Origin: Leuconostoc lactis
GTDB taxonomy: Bacteria; Bacillota; Bacilli; Lactobacillales; Lactobacillaceae
Assembly: GCF_007954625.1 (NCBI RefSeq)
Contig: NZ_CP042420.1
Span: forward strand, 1,571,645 to 1,635,644
Direction: 5' to 3'
DNA length: 64,000 bases
The translations under genes were made by a program, and so were the position numbers. The notes under the pieces are model-generated. The model searched no databases, was not told where the DNA came from, and saw only the letters and a program-made list of their open reading frames with translations. Shown here in pieces: positions 52,755 to 61,766 of the stretch; within the stretch, counting starts at the first letter, position 1; the number at the start of each line of letters is the position of its first letter.

Positions 52755-53999
52755 ATGCCTGAAAACACGCAAGAATCTCAGTCGGATGGCGAGCCATTGT
52801 GGCAAAGAAATGTCTTTGTCCTCTGGTTTGGCGTCTTTATGACTGGGGTTGCATTGAGTGAGGTCATGCCGTTCTTGTCCCTTTACATTGACACATTAGG
52901 GACATTTAATAAAGACCAATTAAGTTTTTATTCTGGTGCTGTCTTTGCGGTTTCCTTTTTGGTAACAGCGATTGTGTCACCATTTTGGGGTAAACTAGCC
53001 GACCGCAAAGGTCGCAAGCTCATGTTGTTACGTGCCGCCTTTGGTATGTCAATTGTCTTATTTTTAATGGGTAATGTGACCAATGTGTGGCAATTATTTA
53101 TCCTACGCGCACTGCAAGGTGCTATGGGTGGGTTCATTTCAAATGCGAATGCCTTAGTGGCGACCCAAACACCGAAAAAACATGCCGGAAAAGCCCTGGG
53201 TATTTTAGTGACGGGGATGACTGCTGGTAATTTAGTTGGGCCACTGTTTGGTGGTATCTTGGCAACTTTTTTCAGTTACCGCACCTCATTTCATATTACC
53301 GGCATCATCCTGTTTCTCGTGTTTATATTAACGTTGTTCCTGGTCAAGGAATCACCCCGGCCCGCTGCCCTACGCGTGTCACGTGTTTCCACCAAAACAC
53401 TTTGGCAAAATATCCCCAATAAACCACTCATTGTCGGCTTGTTTGTGACCACCATGCTAGTCCAAACCGTTAACACCGCGATTAATCCGATTGTGAGTTT
53501 ATTTGTTCGAGAAATCTTACATCATGGTGCCGACACCACGTTTATCGCCGGTATTGTAGCTGCCATGCCAGGTATCGCAACCGTGATTGCGGCCCCACGT
53601 TTTGGCCGAATTGGTGATCGCGTCGGGACTCATCGCATGATTAAAATTGGTTTTATGATTGGCGTCATTGCTTTTATTCCCACCGCTTTTGTGACCAGTA
53701 TCAGTATGTTAATGTTCTTTAGATTCTTGGTCGGCATTAGTGATGCGACCATGTTACCAGCCGTTCAAACCTTACTCTCTAAAAACTCACCCACTGAAAT
53801 GACCAGTCGTATTTTCAGTTATAATCAAAGTTTTCAGTCATTAGGTTCTGTGATTGGCCCCATGATGGGAGCCATTGTCGCTAGCCTATATGATTATCGG
53901 GCCATTTTCATTTTCAGCGGACTCATTATTATCCTCAATGCCACGCTCTTTCACTTTACAAGCAAGCATATTAAACCAGCCCCCATACAAAAAACCTGA
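52755..53999 (+). CDS. MFS multidrug-type exporter (DHA1 family)
   Basis: 414 residues with 12 predicted helices. Motif A GKLADRKGRKLML between helices 2 and 3, and motif C-like GNLVGPLFGGILATFFSYR in helix 5, the antiporter signature. Resembles MdtG/TetA-type proton-coupled drug exporters. Start at MPENTQES after GGAGGAAGATC. Ends inside a terminator hairpin. Confidence 0.9.
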   Translation: MPENTQESQSDGEPLWQRNVFVLWFGVFMTGVALSEVMPFLSLYIDTLGTFNKDQLSFYSGAVFAVSFLVTAIVSPFWGKLADRKGRKLMLLRAAFGMSIVLFLMGNVTNVWQLFILRALQGAMGGFISNANALVATQTPKKHAGKALGILVTGMTAGNLVGPLFGGILATFFSYRTSFHITGIILFLVFILTLFLVKESPRPAALRVSRVSTKTLWQNIPNKPLIVGLFVTTMLVQTVNTAINPIVSLFVREILHHGADTTFIAGIVAAMPGIATVIAAPRFGRIGDRVGTHRMIKIGFMIGVIAFIPTAFVTSISMLMFFRFLVGISDATMLPAVQTLLSKNSPTEMTSRIFSYNQSFQSLGSVIGPMMGAIVASLYDYRAIFIFSGLIIILNATLFHFTSKHIKPAPIQKT

Positions 54000-54022
54000 A
54001 CATGATGTTCAGGTTTTTTTAT
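53991..54022 (+). terminator. Terminator of the MFS gene
   Basis: AACCTGAACAT-GATGTTCAGGTTTTTTT; the TGA stop is inside the hairpin. Also works on the opposite strand for the gene ending at 54019. Confidence 0.85.
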
Positions 54023-54312
54023 AACCACTTGGTCAATAAGTCAAGTGGTACATATTCTGAGGTCCACCGTTGTAAGGGTGTAAAATCGTGGCGCTGATTA
54101 AAAGCTAATTTATCCTGCTGTAACACCGCCACTGATTGGCCATTCTCTGTTAAGAAAATTTGCCCAATTTGTTTAAATTGCCCCTTGGTGTGTTTTCCCG
54201 TACGCCACAAATGCGGCACCGCATCAGCTTTTGGTTCAAAGCGTCCCGATGCGTTTTGCGTCACGAGAATCCCCTTAAAGAGATGCGTCTCATACTTCTT
54301 CCGATCGCCCAT
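54019..54312 (-). CDS. Hypothetical protein, 97 aa, last gene of the pyrR-carAB-like operon
   Basis: Short basic protein (MGDRKKYETHLFKGILVTQN, GKHTKGQFKQIGQIFLTENG) with a beta-rich pattern and no membrane segment. It overlaps the 3' end of the CarB-like gene by 23 bases, so it is translationally coupled. ATG 54312 is chosen; an in-frame GTG lies 6 bases upstream. No family recognised. Its tight coupling to the degenerate CarA/CarB pair makes a joint role likely. Confidence 0.65.
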   Translation of the reverse strand: MGDRKKYETHLFKGILVTQNASGRFEPKADAVPHLWRTGKHTKGQFKQIGQIFLTENGQSVAVLQQDKLAFNQRHDFTPLQRWTSEYVPLDLLTKWL

Positions 54313-56824
54313 AATCACTCACGCCAACTCCCATTTCAAATCTTGTGCCATCAATCACTTCACTCGGTTGCAAATGCAAACGATAATTCACGTCAGCGGC
54401 CACCAATGCCAACGGTTGTGACTTGGCATGATGCGCAATATCAGCTAGTAGTCGCAAATCTAGTTCAGTCATTTCATGTAAAGCGGCCCGAATGGTCAAG
54501 CGTAACCATTCGATCTGCGTCACTTTGGTCAAGAAAGCGATTTGCCCAAATGGCATTGGCCGTAACCAAGTGCCATCATCAATCGGTGCTAAATCAACTG
54601 CTCGACGCCACTGAACCGTTTTCTCATACCAAATTACTTGGTAAACACCAGGATTTTCTAGTGTTTTTGTTGTTGTCAGTAAACGACTTGGGACATCGTC
54701 AGCAGGTGCAATAACTCGCATCTCGCCAGCCATATGTTGCGTAACATTGATTGGATAAACTTTTTCACCATCAAAAAAGACGTTTAGCGCAAATTCCGAC
54801 TCATTTTCATCTGGACCGCTAGGGGTATGCTTTTCTTTTGGTAAAATAATCACCCGCTGTCCTAATTCACGTAAAGCACGAATCAACTTGCGTCGGTTAC
54901 CAGGAATAATAATCGCCTTTGGCTGTTCTAGTTCAACAACCTGCATGACGTCAGAAATTTCTAACGGTTCCAAATACTGTTTATCCGCTAAATGTGGTAA
55001 CAAGGTCGCATCACTAGGATTATTATTCATAATAATGGTTGCATGCTGCAACCGCCGCAACTCCGATAGCGTAATTGTCGTGGCATAACCAGCAGATGCT
55101 GCATCCCCCATCCGAAAAGCCCCAGAACCAATGACCAAAATAGCGTCTTCTGACACCTGCGTGGATTCATTCTCTGATTCAAAAGTCGCATAATACTGCC
55201 GCGCATTTTCTGGGAATTCACCAGCAGATGGTTCAACCGCCTTATAAGTCACATCAATATGATGTTCCTGGGCTAAGGTCCGAATAATATTGAAATCCGT
55301 ATGCCAAAAACGGGCAATCAAACCATCTGAGAGACCATACCTTTTCCCCCGTCTCAACGCGGTAATACTATCCACATCAGCTTCAATTTCTGTTTCTAAC
55401 TGATGTAAATGTTGCAGCTGATGGAAGAAAAATTCATCAATTGCCGTTAATTCAGCCAGTTCATCAATTTCATACCCGCGTTTAATCGCTTCAATCAGCA
55501 AGAGCACACGGTTATCTTGTGGATGAATCAGTTGTTGAATCAATTCATCATCGTTAATGTGGGCCATGTTCGTTGGTGAGAAACTGGCATTGTTAAAGTG
55601 CGCCGAACGAATCGCCTTTTCCAAGGATTCAATAAACGTCCGCCCAAAACCAAGGGTTGTTCCCACGGACTTTTGCACACTATTAAGTTGGCGTTTCACA
55701 TGCACCCCAGCTTCAGCCAATTCACCAAATGGAAAGACCGGTAATTTAACCACCACATGGTCCATCATCGGTTCCATCATCGCTGTTTGTGGGCCAAAAT
55801 TGTGCGGTAACACAATTTCTTCCAACGGAATACCCATTGCTAAATTAATCGCGACAAGCATTGTTGGGTAGCCCGTGGCTAAGGCCATACGGGTCGCCAT
55901 TTGGTCAATATAAGGCGACACTTTAATCACATAGATTTTATCCGTATCGTCATCGACTGCAAATTGGACATGCATAATCCCCTGTAATTGCAAGATATCA
56001 GCAATCCGAAAGGCATAGTCTCGCATGCGACTAATCAACTGATCTTGAATCGTCAAAATTGGTGACACACTGAGGGAATCAGCCGTATGAATCCCAATCG
56101 GATCCATATCTTCACTGGCCCCAATTTGCATTTTATTGCCGCGCGCATCACGTAAAATCTCTAAACTCACTTCTTTGAGACCGTTGATGGCGCGCGAAAT
56201 AATGACTTCTTGCGTCACTGATTGGGATTTAGCCAGGTTAATGGCATCTTCAAAATCATCTAACCGTTCAACGATATGACGCGTATTCGTTTGATTCGGA
56301 TGCAAAGCCCGCACCATAAGTGGTAAATGTAATTCACGCAATAACTCATTGGCTTCGTCTTGTGCTTTTAGCACATAGTTGGTAATAACAGGCAAGCCAT
56401 TGTCGGCCATAAATCGTGTCAGTGCCGGTATATTATTCACTTTCAGTAACATCTCAATACTGAGGCCAAGTGTCTGCGGTAATGCGCCGTCACCGTGCGA
56501 CCAACTTTGGACAACTTCGGCCCAGATTCGCAACGATGCTTCGCCACCAAACAATGGCATCACCGTATCAATTTGATTGTCTTTGATGATGGCTTTAATA
56601 TTGGCGACTGTCAGCGGTTGCCAATAGGCCGTCGCCGCCAAACTCTCCAAAGACAGCGCATATGGATTTTCATCAATGACAAAAACATCAATGCCGTGCC
56701 CGCAAAGTTCTGGCATCACCTGATAAATTGCCGCATCATGTTCTGCCTCGCGACCAAAATCATTGGCACCCGCACCGATAAAGAGCAGCTTTTTTATATT
56801 AGTATTGATTGAAATGTTCAACAT
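54290..56824 (-). CDS. Degenerate carbamoyl-phosphate synthase large-subunit homologue
   Basis: 844 residues versus about 1060 for CarB. The fold is recognisable: first preATP/ATP-grasp unit at 1-400, oligomerisation region at 400-480 (RGYEIDELAELTAIDEFFFH) and second preATP unit at 490-660. The second ATP-grasp is shortened and scrambled and the C-terminal allosteric (MGS) domain is missing. Active-site residues are replaced: IEMNPR is IKVSPY (Lys301, Ser303, Tyr305), GSGPIVIGQAAEFD is GAGANDFGREAEHD, GGQTALN is GGEASLR, and RPSFTLGG is RALHPNQT. It should not make carbamoyl phosphate. Starts 26 bases inside the CarA-like gene. Confidence 0.85.
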   Translation of the reverse strand: MLNISINTNIKKLLFIGAGANDFGREAEHDAAIYQVMPELCGHGIDVFVIDENPYALSLESLAATAYWQPLTVANIKAIIKDNQIDTVMPLFGGEASLRIWAEVVQSWSHGDGALPQTLGLSIEMLLKVNNIPALTRFMADNGLPVITNYVLKAQDEANELLRELHLPLMVRALHPNQTNTRHIVERLDDFEDAINLAKSQSVTQEVIISRAINGLKEVSLEILRDARGNKMQIGASEDMDPIGIHTADSLSVSPILTIQDQLISRMRDYAFRIADILQLQGIMHVQFAVDDDTDKIYVIKVSPYIDQMATRMALATGYPTMLVAINLAMGIPLEEIVLPHNFGPQTAMMEPMMDHVVVKLPVFPFGELAEAGVHVKRQLNSVQKSVGTTLGFGRTFIESLEKAIRSAHFNNASFSPTNMAHINDDELIQQLIHPQDNRVLLLIEAIKRGYEIDELAELTAIDEFFFHQLQHLHQLETEIEADVDSITALRRGKRYGLSDGLIARFWHTDFNIIRTLAQEHHIDVTYKAVEPSAGEFPENARQYYATFESENESTQVSEDAILVIGSGAFRMGDAASAGYATTITLSELRRLQHATIIMNNNPSDATLLPHLADKQYLEPLEISDVMQVVELEQPKAIIIPGNRRKLIRALRELGQRVIILPKEKHTPSGPDENESEFALNVFFDGEKVYPINVTQHMAGEMRVIAPADDVPSRLLTTTKTLENPGVYQVIWYEKTVQWRRAVDLAPIDDGTWLRPMPFGQIAFLTKVTQIEWLRLTIRAALHEMTELDLRLLADIAHHAKSQPLALVAADVNYRLHLQPSEVIDGTRFEMGVGVSDYGRSEEV

Positions 56825-57884
56825 AATCTTCTACCGTTTCAAAGAAATCTGCAAATACAGCGGTGGCTTCTAATGGCCCTGGGGCAGCATCAGGGAAAAA
56901 CTGTACACTAAAAGCGGGAAATTCACGGTGACGCAACCCTTGGACAGCACCATCCACTAAATCACGATACGTCACAATCATTTTCTTGCGATTGATGGTT
57001 GCTTCATCGACCGCATAACCTTGACCCTGCATCGCATAAAAAATTTGTTGTGAAATAATTTCTTGAATAGGATGGTTCATGCCGTGATGTTCAGACTGCA
57101 GTGGCTTGAGTTCCGCATCATTTGCCATCGCAAATAATTCATGTCCCAGGCCAATTCCAAGCATTGGGACTTTGGTTTGCAAAACCCGAATCAAGGTTAG
57201 CACACTTTCTGGTAGTGTACGCGGATCTCCTGGTCCAGTTGATAGCACAATACCATCTGGATCAAGCGTGAGCACTTCTTCAACAGTTGTCGTATAGGGT
57301 AAAACCGAAACGTTAGCATCAAAGTCGCCCAGCATCCGTAAAATGCCATGTTTTAAACCAAAATCAATCACGACAATATGACGACCCCGTCCTGGATTAG
57401 CATAAGGCTTTGGCGTTGCGGTGTTTTGCACCTGTTTATTCGTTAACACCGTAGCCACTAATTGATCCACTGCATGTTCATCAGCATAATCCACGATGGT
57501 CGCTTTTTGTGGCCCGGTCTCGCGCAAATGCCGGATAAGTTGCCGTGTATCCACTTGGTATAAACCAGGAATATTATTTTGCTTTAAAAAGCGGTCTAAA
57601 TTCATCCGACGTTGCCGGTTAACAGAGACTTCCGCCAGATCATGCACAATCATGCCACGAATCGTTGGTTTCACCGATTCATACGCCTCTGCATGAATCC
57701 CAGCGGCGCCGACAACTGGCATCGCAAAAACAATCATCTGCCCATCATAAATCGGGTCGGTGATGATTTCTTGATAACCAGTCATGGCTGTATGAAAAAT
57801 AATTTCGCCAAATGTCGTTGCCGGTGCACCAAAGCCTAAGCCTTGAAATACCGTGCCATCCTCAAGAATTAAGTGCCGTTTCAT
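56799..57884 (-). CDS. Degenerate carbamoyl-phosphate synthase small-subunit homologue
   Basis: 361 residues, normal CarA length. The N-terminal CarA domain is well kept (GEIIFHTAMTGYQEIITDP). The class I glutaminase half has lost its triad: the nucleophile loop GICLGHQ reads GIGLGHE (Gly245 for Cys), and HPE reads FPD (Phe330, Asp332). It can therefore not hydrolyse glutamine. It lies 56 bases after pyrR and overlaps the CarB-like gene. Normal annotation as carA would be wrong in function; a regulatory or scaffolding role is an inference. Confidence 0.88.
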   Translation of the reverse strand: MKRHLILEDGTVFQGLGFGAPATTFGEIIFHTAMTGYQEIITDPIYDGQMIVFAMPVVGAAGIHAEAYESVKPTIRGMIVHDLAEVSVNRQRRMNLDRFLKQNNIPGLYQVDTRQLIRHLRETGPQKATIVDYADEHAVDQLVATVLTNKQVQNTATPKPYANPGRGRHIVVIDFGLKHGILRMLGDFDANVSVLPYTTTVEEVLTLDPDGIVLSTGPGDPRTLPESVLTLIRVLQTKVPMLGIGLGHELFAMANDAELKPLQSEHHGMNHPIQEIISQQIFYAMQGQGYAVDEATINRKKMIVTYRDLVDGAVQGLRHREFPAFSVQFFPDAAPGPLEATAVFADFFETVEDYVEHFNQY

Positions 57885-57940
57885 ATCTATTACTCACAAT
57901 AGGTCACAAAATTGCCAAATAACCTACTTTATATCTCCTA

Positions 57941-58468
57941 TTAATGGACAATTTCAACGGCGTCACGACCGTCAATTTCTTGGACCAAGACCTTGATCTT
58001 TTCATTTTGCGCCGTTGGAATATTCTTCCCAACAAAATCTGCGCGAATTGGTAGTTCTCGATGACCACGATCAACCAATACCGCCAAAGCAATGGTATTT
58101 GGTCGACCAATGTGGATCAAAGCATCCAACGCTGCGCGGATTGTGCGACCTGTAAACAACACATCGTCAATCAACACAATATTTTTATCCGAAATGTTGG
58201 TTTTTTCTTCAGCATTTAGACCTAAACTATCATCGCGATTCAAAACGTCATCACGAAAATTAGTGATGTCAATGGCCATCACTGGGATTTTAACCCCTTC
58301 TAATTGTTCTAGACGATTCGCAATCCGATGGGCTAAGAATTCACCACGCGTCTTAATGCCGACCAGGACAAGATCTTGTCCGCCCTTGTTACGTTCAATA
58401 ATTTCATAAGTAATACGGGTCAACGCACGTTGTAATGATGCGTTATCTAACACTTCTTTATTTGCCAT
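57941..58468 (-). CDS. pyrR: PyrR: pyr mRNA-binding attenuator and uracil phosphoribosyltransferase
   Basis: 175 residues. PRPP-binding loop [17 protein letters not shown]; residues for RNA binding and UPRT fold as in the family. In Bacilli it binds pyr leader RNA in response to UMP. I could not find a clear PyrR binding loop and antiterminator in the short gaps on either side (58469-58517, 57885-57940). Confidence 0.96.
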   Translation of the reverse strand: MANKEVLDNASLQRALTRITYEIIERNKGGQDLVLVGIKTRGEFLAHRIANRLEQLEGVKIPVMAIDITNFRDDVLNRDDSLGLNAEEKTNISDKNIVLIDDVLFTGRTIRAALDALIHIGRPNTIALAVLVDRGHRELPIRADFVGKNIPTAQNEKIKVLVQEIDGRDAVEIVH

Positions 58469-58517
58469 ATTCTCGTTATGCGGTTACACAACCACACAGC
58501 TCCTTTCTTATCTGTTA

Positions 58518-59444
58518 TTAATCATGTTGTGGATTAATTGGGGTCAAAGTTGCTAAAGCCTGTTCAAAATATGCGGGTAATTCACTATCAAATATGAGGT
58601 TCTCACCAGTTGTTGGTTGGGTTAGCGATAGTGTCTTGGCATGTAATAATTGACCGGCTAAATTCACCCCAGATAGCTTTTGTGCACCACCATAAACCGG
58701 ATCCCCAACAATCGGATGGCCAATGTAAGTTAAATGGACACGAATTTGGTGTGTACGACCAGTTTCTAAGCGCACCTTAAGTAACGTATAACCAACATAA
58801 CGCGCGAGGACTTCAAAATGCGTTACCGCTTCACGCCCACCTTCTTGTACCGCTTGCTTTTTACGGTCAATGGCGTGACGGGCGATTGGGGCATTGATTG
58901 TCCCAGTATTTTCTTCAAACTCACCACGAACGAGTGCATAGTAAATACGGTCGTTCTTATGCGCCTTCAATTGTGCAGAGAGCGCTTGATGGGCTTGATC
59001 GTTTTTAGCAACCATTAATAATCCACTGGTGTCACGGTCAATGCGATGGACAATCCCTGGTCGGAATTCGCCATTAATCGTCGATAATGGTGCATGGTGT
59101 AACAAACCATTCACTAATGTGCCAGACGTATGCCCTGCTGCTGGGTGTACAACCATCCCTTGCGGCTTATTGACGACCAGTAAATCTGCATCTTCATACA
59201 CAATATCTAATGGCATCGCTTCGGCGACAATTTCGGTTGGTTGTACGGCCGGTGGTTGGATGCTAATCACATCGCCGGCAGCGACTTTGTACGAGCGCTT
59301 CACCCGTTGTCCGTTAACGAGTACTTCGCCTGATTGCACCCAGTTTGCTAAAACTGTACGAGAATACGGTAAGTTTTGATTTGCCAAAATGGCATCAATT
59401 CGGCCCGTTTGATCTGTGATATTAATTGTGATTTTGTCCGTCAT
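58518..59444 (-). CDS. rluD: RluA-family 23S rRNA pseudouridine synthase
   Basis: 308 residues: an N-terminal S4 domain (SRTVLANWVQSGEVLVNGQR) and the catalytic domain with HRIDRDTSGLLMV (catalytic Asp). Targets helix 69 or related sites of 23S rRNA. Its start lies inside the end of the ebsA gene (23-base overlap). Confidence 0.93.
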   Translation of the reverse strand: MTDKITINITDQTGRIDAILANQNLPYSRTVLANWVQSGEVLVNGQRVKRSYKVAAGDVISIQPPAVQPTEIVAEAMPLDIVYEDADLLVVNKPQGMVVHPAAGHTSGTLVNGLLHHAPLSTINGEFRPGIVHRIDRDTSGLLMVAKNDQAHQALSAQLKAHKNDRIYYALVRGEFEENTGTINAPIARHAIDRKKQAVQEGGREAVTHFEVLARYVGYTLLKVRLETGRTHQIRVHLTYIGHPIVGDPVYGGAQKLSGVNLAGQLLHAKTLSLTQPTTGENLIFDSELPAYFEQALATLTPINPQHD

Positions 59445-59823
59445 GGGTATTCATATAATCCTTAATTTGTTGTGTGATATTTTTACTCAACCAATATTTC
59501 CGATCACGGCCGGCACGTGTTAATTGTAATACGTGCCCATTTAATTGCCAATTCTCAACTTTCACAAGTGAAATTTCTTCATATTCTGATGTTAAGACAT
59601 GCCCTAAAAATAGTCGTGGGCCCACGATATACACGCGTCGACGTAAAACCAGAATCAAGCCTAACAAGAGGACGATGATGAGGTAGCCAATCACTGGTAG
59701 TACGAGTTGGAACGACAATTCACTCCAAGTAATGAGGCCAGCCAACAGCGCAATTCCCCACCATAACCAACCAATTTGTCCCGTTATTTCTAAGGGTTGA
59801 AAGAACCCACGCTTTGGAATCAT
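59422..59823 (-). CDS. EbsA-like membrane protein
   Basis: 133 residues from MIPKRGFFQPLEITGQIGWL, the N-terminal pattern of EbsA-family proteins of Lactobacillales. Two adjacent helices (about residues 17-33 and 37-58) and a cytosolic domain. EbsA was linked to pore formation and adhesion in Enterococcus; the precise role is not known. GGGAGG precedes the chosen ATG. Confidence 0.8.
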   Translation of the reverse strand: MIPKRGFFQPLEITGQIGWLWWGIALLAGLITWSELSFQLVLPVIGYLIIVLLLGLILVLRRRVYIVGPRLFLGHVLTSEYEEISLVKVENWQLNGHVLQLTRAGRDRKYWLSKNITQQIKDYMNTHDGQNHN

Positions 59824-60063
59824 GTGTCTACCTCCCATCCAATGAAAAGACACGCATTACTGCGATGTCTGACATGCATTTGCCACTATTTTTCAAGTTT
59901 TTTTGTCATATTTCTTAAATTTTTATCGGAAATTAGCTAGAACTATTGTACCACAAATAGCTATCATCCGTTGGTGCCGGTCTGTTAGTCCAACCTACAA
60001 CGCGACGTATTTTTGCTGATGTCACCTTGTCAAATTTAAGACCAATTTCAAAATTGGTATATA

Positions 60064-60091
60064 TTGATTTATTTTTTTGACACGGTATAAT
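60064..60091 (+). promoter_or_regulatory. Promoter upstream of fba
   Basis: TTGATT (60064-60069), 16 bases, TATAAT (60086-60091). An overlapping TTGACA at 60078 could pair with a weak TAACGA further on. Confidence 0.6.
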
Positions 60092-60108
60092 GTTTTCTAT
60101 AACGAAAA

Positions 60109-60122
60109 TGTAAGCGTTTCCA
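60109..60122 (+). promoter_or_regulatory. Catabolite responsive element (cre)
   Basis: TGTAAGCGTTTCCA fits the CcpA operator consensus. It lies about 10 bases after the expected transcription start, a position where CcpA normally blocks elongation. Confidence 0.75.
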
Positions 60123-60126
60123 AAAA

Positions 60127-60157
60127 AGGAGGTTTATCCGCTGTGGCCAAATATTGA
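60127..60157 (+). promoter_or_regulatory. Strong Shine-Dalgarno followed by a four-codon frame
   Basis: AAGGAGG followed 10 bases later by GTG-GCC-AAA-TAT-TGA. It is the best ribosome site in the leader yet opens only a tetrapeptide (MAKY), 190 bases ahead of fba, whose own ribosome site is weak. Confidence 0.35.
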
Positions 60158-60346
60158 CGCGTATAACACCTGGCATTCTACGGACTAGAACACATGCTTT
60201 GTTGAGTAAAAATGATAAATTGGTCTAGTCTCAAAAACGCCAACTAACCTTTCAAATAGCCAAATTTCAACAGCATTATGACGCACCACATCCTATATTT
60301 TCGTGAAACCAACCAAATTTAAACCAAAGAAAGTTGAGAATAAATT

Positions 60347-61228
60347 ATGACAATTGTTTCTGGTAAAGCTATTGTACAAGCAGCCCGTGATCACGGCTAC
60401 GCCGTGGGTGCTTTTAATACCAATAATCTAGAATGGACACAAGCAATTCTACGAGTCGCACAAGCTAAACAAGCCCCAACGATGATTGCCATTTCAATGG
60501 GCGCCATCAACTATATGGGTGGCTTTAAAACTGTTGCGCAGCTGATTCGCAATCTTGACGACGCCTTGAATATTACCGTCCCTATTGCCATTCACCTCGA
60601 CCATGGTGACTATGAAGCAGCCAAATCCGCTATCCAAGCAGGTTTTACATCGGTCATGTTTGATGGTTCGCATTTACCATTGGCGGAAAATTTAGCCAAA
60701 ACCCGTGAAATCGTCGCTTTAGCCCATGCACAAGATATTTCAGTGGAAGCTGAAGTTGGTAGTATCGGCGGCGAAGAAGATGGCATCATTGGCACTGGTG
60801 AAATTGCCCCGATTGCTGATGCCATTGCGATGATTGAAACCCAAATTGATTTCATTGCTGCAGGTATTGGCAATATTCATGGTCGCTATCCCGCTAATTG
60901 GCAAGGGCTGAATCTGCCCCATCTTCAAAAATTAACGACCACACTGGACGACATCACCAAGCACCAGGTGCCGTTTGTTTTGCATGGCGGATCGGGCATC
61001 CCAGATGATCAAATCAAAACAGCAATTGACATGGGTGTTGCCAAAGTTAATGTGAATACTGAAGCACAATTAGCCTTTCATCAAGCATTACGCGATTTTA
61101 TTTTAACCGATCAAGATTTAATTGGTAAAAACTATGACCCAAGAAAATTATTGGCGCCAGGTGTCACTGCCATTGAAGCAAGTTTAGCTGATCGCTTAGC
61201 TGTTTTCGGCGCCCCTTTTAAAAACTAA
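60347..61228 (+). CDS. fba: Class II fructose-bisphosphate aldolase
   Basis: 293 residues. Zinc ligands in HLDHGDYEA and HGGSGIPDD; GAFNTNNLEWTQAIL and NVNTEAQLAF are other family motifs. Cleaves fructose 1,6-bisphosphate; also fits tagatose-bisphosphate aldolase-like members. Preceded by a cre site, so probably carbon-catabolite controlled. Monocistronic. Confidence 0.92.
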   Translation: MTIVSGKAIVQAARDHGYAVGAFNTNNLEWTQAILRVAQAKQAPTMIAISMGAINYMGGFKTVAQLIRNLDDALNITVPIAIHLDHGDYEAAKSAIQAGFTSVMFDGSHLPLAENLAKTREIVALAHAQDISVEAEVGSIGGEEDGIIGTGEIAPIADAIAMIETQIDFIAAGIGNIHGRYPANWQGLNLPHLQKLTTTLDDITKHQVPFVLHGGSGIPDDQIKTAIDMGVAKVNVNTEAQLAFHQALRDFILTDQDLIGKNYDPRKLLAPGVTAIEASLADRLAVFGAPFKN

Positions 61229-61353
61229 CGTGCCTCAACCACAGACTTAAAAATAGTACATTTTTGGTTAAAAACCCGCTATAATAGGAAACAATATGAC
61301 AGTATCACACGATCAGATTTGTCTTAAAAAAACTATTTGTCGAGGAAAAACCA

Positions 61354-61743
61354 TTGCTTACCCTTTACGTCGATGCCGCACGTGAGCCCCACACTGGCCT
61401 CAGCGCTGCCGGTGCCGTACTGATTCAACAAAAACAGCAGCAACAATTTAAGTCGCCCCTATTTGAATCTTTGGATAACCACGCGGCGGAGTTTCAAGCC
61501 TTGATTTGGGCGTTAAAGCAATTACCTCCTAACACGGATATTCTAACCATTTATAGTGATTCTAAATTATTAGTCGAGGCGTTACACAAACAATATGCCA
61601 AACATTATCAACCCGAAGTCGATGACATTTTGGCATTGCTAGCGTCTCGTACCCTCGTCCTTAGTCAATGGTTGCCAGAAAAAGACAATCTTGGCGCCCA
61701 CAACTTAGCCTTACAGGCACTAAAAAACCGACAAACCAATTAA
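61354..61743 (+). CDS. Ribonuclease HI-like protein
   Basis: 129 residues. RNase H fold with catalytic carboxylates in LYVDAA, AEFQAL and YSDSKLL, and a final Asp/His region (GAHNLALQAL). Lacks the basic protrusion of E. coli RNase HI. Start is TTG 61354 after CGAGGAA. Acts on RNA-DNA hybrids; the exact role is unknown. Confidence 0.88.
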   Translation: MLTLYVDAAREPHTGLSAAGAVLIQQKQQQQFKSPLFESLDNHAAEFQALIWALKQLPPNTDILTIYSDSKLLVEALHKQYAKHYQPEVDDILALLASRTLVLSQWLPEKDNLGAHNLALQALKNRQTN

Positions 61744-61766
61744 TGGCTTGTCGGTTTTATTTTTTA
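61725..61766 (+). terminator. Bidirectional terminator between the RNase H-like gene and scrK
   Basis: AAAACCGACAA..TTGTCGGTTTT with T-rich tails on both sides. Confidence 0.8.

Larger units (their letters stand above)
59824..60346. other. Intergenic region between ebsA and fba
   Basis: Apart from the fba promoter, cre site and leader listed separately, the region holds a short inverted repeat ACTAGA (60183-60188) with TCTAGT about 40 bases further on, and AT-rich sequence. No intact gene larger than the four-codon leader frame is seen. Confidence 0.5.

Noticed and set aside
57885-57940. PyrR attenuator between pyrR and the CarA-like gene
   Set aside because: The gap is only 56 bases and lacks the anti-antiterminator and terminator hairpins.
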